This document shows positions 9,833 through 10,522 of a stretch of DNA of 10,522 nucleotides, in pieces. Source of the DNA: Basidiobolus heterosporus B8920 (taxonomy: Eukaryota; Basidiobolomycota; Basidiobolomycetes; Basidiobolales; Basidiobolaceae); assembly GCA_000697455.1 (NCBI GenBank), contig JNET01031290.1, positions 1-10,522 on the forward strand. The letters run 5' to 3'. Every line of letters begins with the position of its first letter. Within the stretch, counting starts at the first letter, position 1. The position numbers and the translations under genes were made by a program. The notes below the pieces were generated by a model that was not told the origin of the DNA, made no database searches, and was given only the letters and a program-made list of their open reading frames with translations.

Positions 9833-9890
9833 TGGAGACTTCATAATAATGTTAATTTAATTCCCTCCCCAATCCGCTCATTCTTTCAAA
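9833..9890. promoter_or_regulatory. Short gap after the kinase gene with a pyrimidine-rich leader
   Basis: Only 58 bases separate the kinase stop from the next candidate start. The first part (AATAATGTTAATTTAATT, about 9845-9862) is A/T-rich and might act in 3'-end formation. The second part (TTCCCTCCCC, CCGCTCATTCTTTC) is pyrimidine-rich and ends in CAAAATG, which resembles a fungal leader and start context. There is little room for both a terminator and a promoter, so overlap of the transcripts is likely if the downstream gene is real. Confidence 0.35.
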
Positions 9891-10231
9891 ATGAAGGTAA
9901 ACCCGTGAGTTTTGTCGGCCCAGACAAGGGACTCTTCCTTCGAGTTTGTACCAGAGTTCATACTCACCATCAATACTAATACTATCTACTACAGCTATCT
10001 TTATCAGCATCTTTGTCGCGAGCATTTTTACCACTACTTCTCTTTAGCTTATCCTATACTCTTGCTACGCTCAATTCGTATAAGCTCTGCCCCATCTTGT
10101 TATATATTGGTGAAAAATACCGCTATCGCCTGCTTAGCGTTTTATCGGACGTGAATGCATTTGGTAGCATCGGCTATACCTGTCCGGCCGTACACAATGA
10201 AATAGTCAGGAAGCCTGTACACTTGAGTTGA
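9891..10231 (+). CDS. Possible small secreted or membrane-anchored peptide, two exons
   Basis: I do not recognise this protein. The model has exon 1 at 9891-9896 (Met-Lys only), an intron at 9897-9994 and exon 2 at 9995-10231, giving 80 residues. The intron has a GTAAAC donor, a TACTAAT branch-like site at about 9974-9980, close to the fungal optimum, and a CTACAG acceptor. Spliced in phase 0, the product begins MKLSLSASLSRAFLPLLL and continues FSLSYTLA: a basic start, a hydrophobic core of about 12-15 residues and a small residue near position 26, as in a signal peptide. The rest (about 54 residues) contains two cysteines (positions 34 and 65), one in the stretch YKLCPILLYIGEKYRYR and one in IGYTCPAV. 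The 2-codon first exon and the close position behind the kinase weaken the case; the stretch could instead be kinase 3' untranslated sequence. Without the intron the ATG runs into a stop after five codons. Confidence 0.4.
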
Positions 10232-10401
10232 AAGCCTGGCGAGAAGCTCAAAGCACCAGGTTACACCCCTTAAGCCCTCAGAATGAGTCGTTGTATAGAA
10301 TCAAGGATTAATGATACAGCAAAGACGAAGAATCTTACATGTAAAACATCAAAGATAAAATACCTAGAAGTAGTGATGGCTCAATAGACCATCGTTCGTT
10401 G

Positions 10402-10417
10402 AAATAAATATTTATTT
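10402..10417. terminator. Palindromic AATAAA pair, candidate bidirectional poly(A) signal
   Basis: AAATAAATATTTATTT is a perfect 16-bp inverted repeat. It gives AATAAA on the plus strand (10403-10408) and another AATAAA on the minus strand (TTTATT, 10411-10416). A canonical poly(A) hexamer on each strand would suit the 3' ends of two converging genes. The plus-strand user would be the small-peptide gene or a long kinase transcript; a minus-strand user is not visible in the window. Confidence 0.45.
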
Positions 10418-10445
10418 TGTAATTTGTAATCTGTAATCTGTAATC
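10418..10445. repeat. 7-bp tandem repeat TGTAATC, four units
   Basis: Four consecutive 7-mers follow the palindrome directly: TGTAATT once, then TGTAATC three times. A simple short tandem repeat of this kind probably arose by slippage. On the plus strand it is also TG-containing sequence just downstream of an AATAAA, where cleavage-stimulating TG-rich elements occur. Confidence 0.8.
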
Positions 10446-10522
10446 CATGATTAGGGTTGCTTGGTTGATTCAAGTTTAACCGTTCCATGATCAGAGTTAG
10501 TTGATTTGATTGAATTCCTGGT

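Larger units (their letters stand above)
10232..10522. other. Downstream non-coding stretch, window end
   Basis: No credible coding exon, RNA gene or mobile element is seen in these 291 bases on either strand. The region is A/T-rich toward its end and holds the palindromic poly(A)-signal pair and the 7-bp tandem repeat listed separately. It most likely represents 3' flank of the plus-strand gene or genes, and possibly of a convergent minus-strand gene beyond the right edge. Confidence 0.5.

Overview
This window is nuclear DNA from a fungus. Three gene families with fungal counterparts are present, split by many short introns (56-98 bp in my models). Several introns carry a CTAAC-type branch site about 10-25 bases before the acceptor. 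The intron density (19 introns in one gene, 9 in another) and moderate base composition suit an intron-rich lineage such as a zygomycete-grade fungus or a basidiomycete; the sequence does not decide between them. I see no transposon, viral remnant, CRISPR array, tRNA or rRNA.

Layout: (1) 1-715, minus strand, the 5' part of a peroxisomal-type acyl/oxalyl-CoA synthetase (Pcs60/AAE3 family), running off the left edge. (2) 716-1487, an intergenic stretch holding that gene's promoter and the 3' flank of the next gene; it contains three ~30-bp tandem repeats that place minus-strand CCAAT pentamers exactly 31 bp apart. (3) 1488-4383, minus strand, a complete ten-exon ARS2/SERRATE/Pir2 gene (772 residues), a nuclear RNA-sorting platform that works with the cap-binding complex. 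(4) 4384-5382, a divergent promoter region of about 1 kb with a strongly purine-rich plus strand. (5) 5383-9832, plus strand, a complete twenty-exon Cdc15/Cdc7/SepH-type kinase (1063 residues) of the septation-initiation/mitotic-exit network, with an N-terminal kinase domain and a C-terminal ARM-like repeat region. (6) 9891-10231, plus strand, a possible two-exon gene for an 80-residue secreted or membrane peptide, only 58 bp after the kinase stop. (7) 10232-10522, no gene seen, but a 16-bp palindromic poly(A)-signal pair followed by a 7-bp tandem repeat.

The genes do not form a pathway: one is metabolic, one RNA-biological, one cell-cycle. The only regulatory link visible is the shared head-to-head promoter of the ARS2 and kinase genes. 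Both complete spliced models keep an open frame from start to stop (2319 and 3192 bases, each divisible by three). The most notable details are a GC-AG intron inside the kinase domain, an intron with three in-phase acceptors just after it, the phased CCAAT repeat, and the orphan small secreted-peptide gene. I did not find a clearly new multi-gene system.
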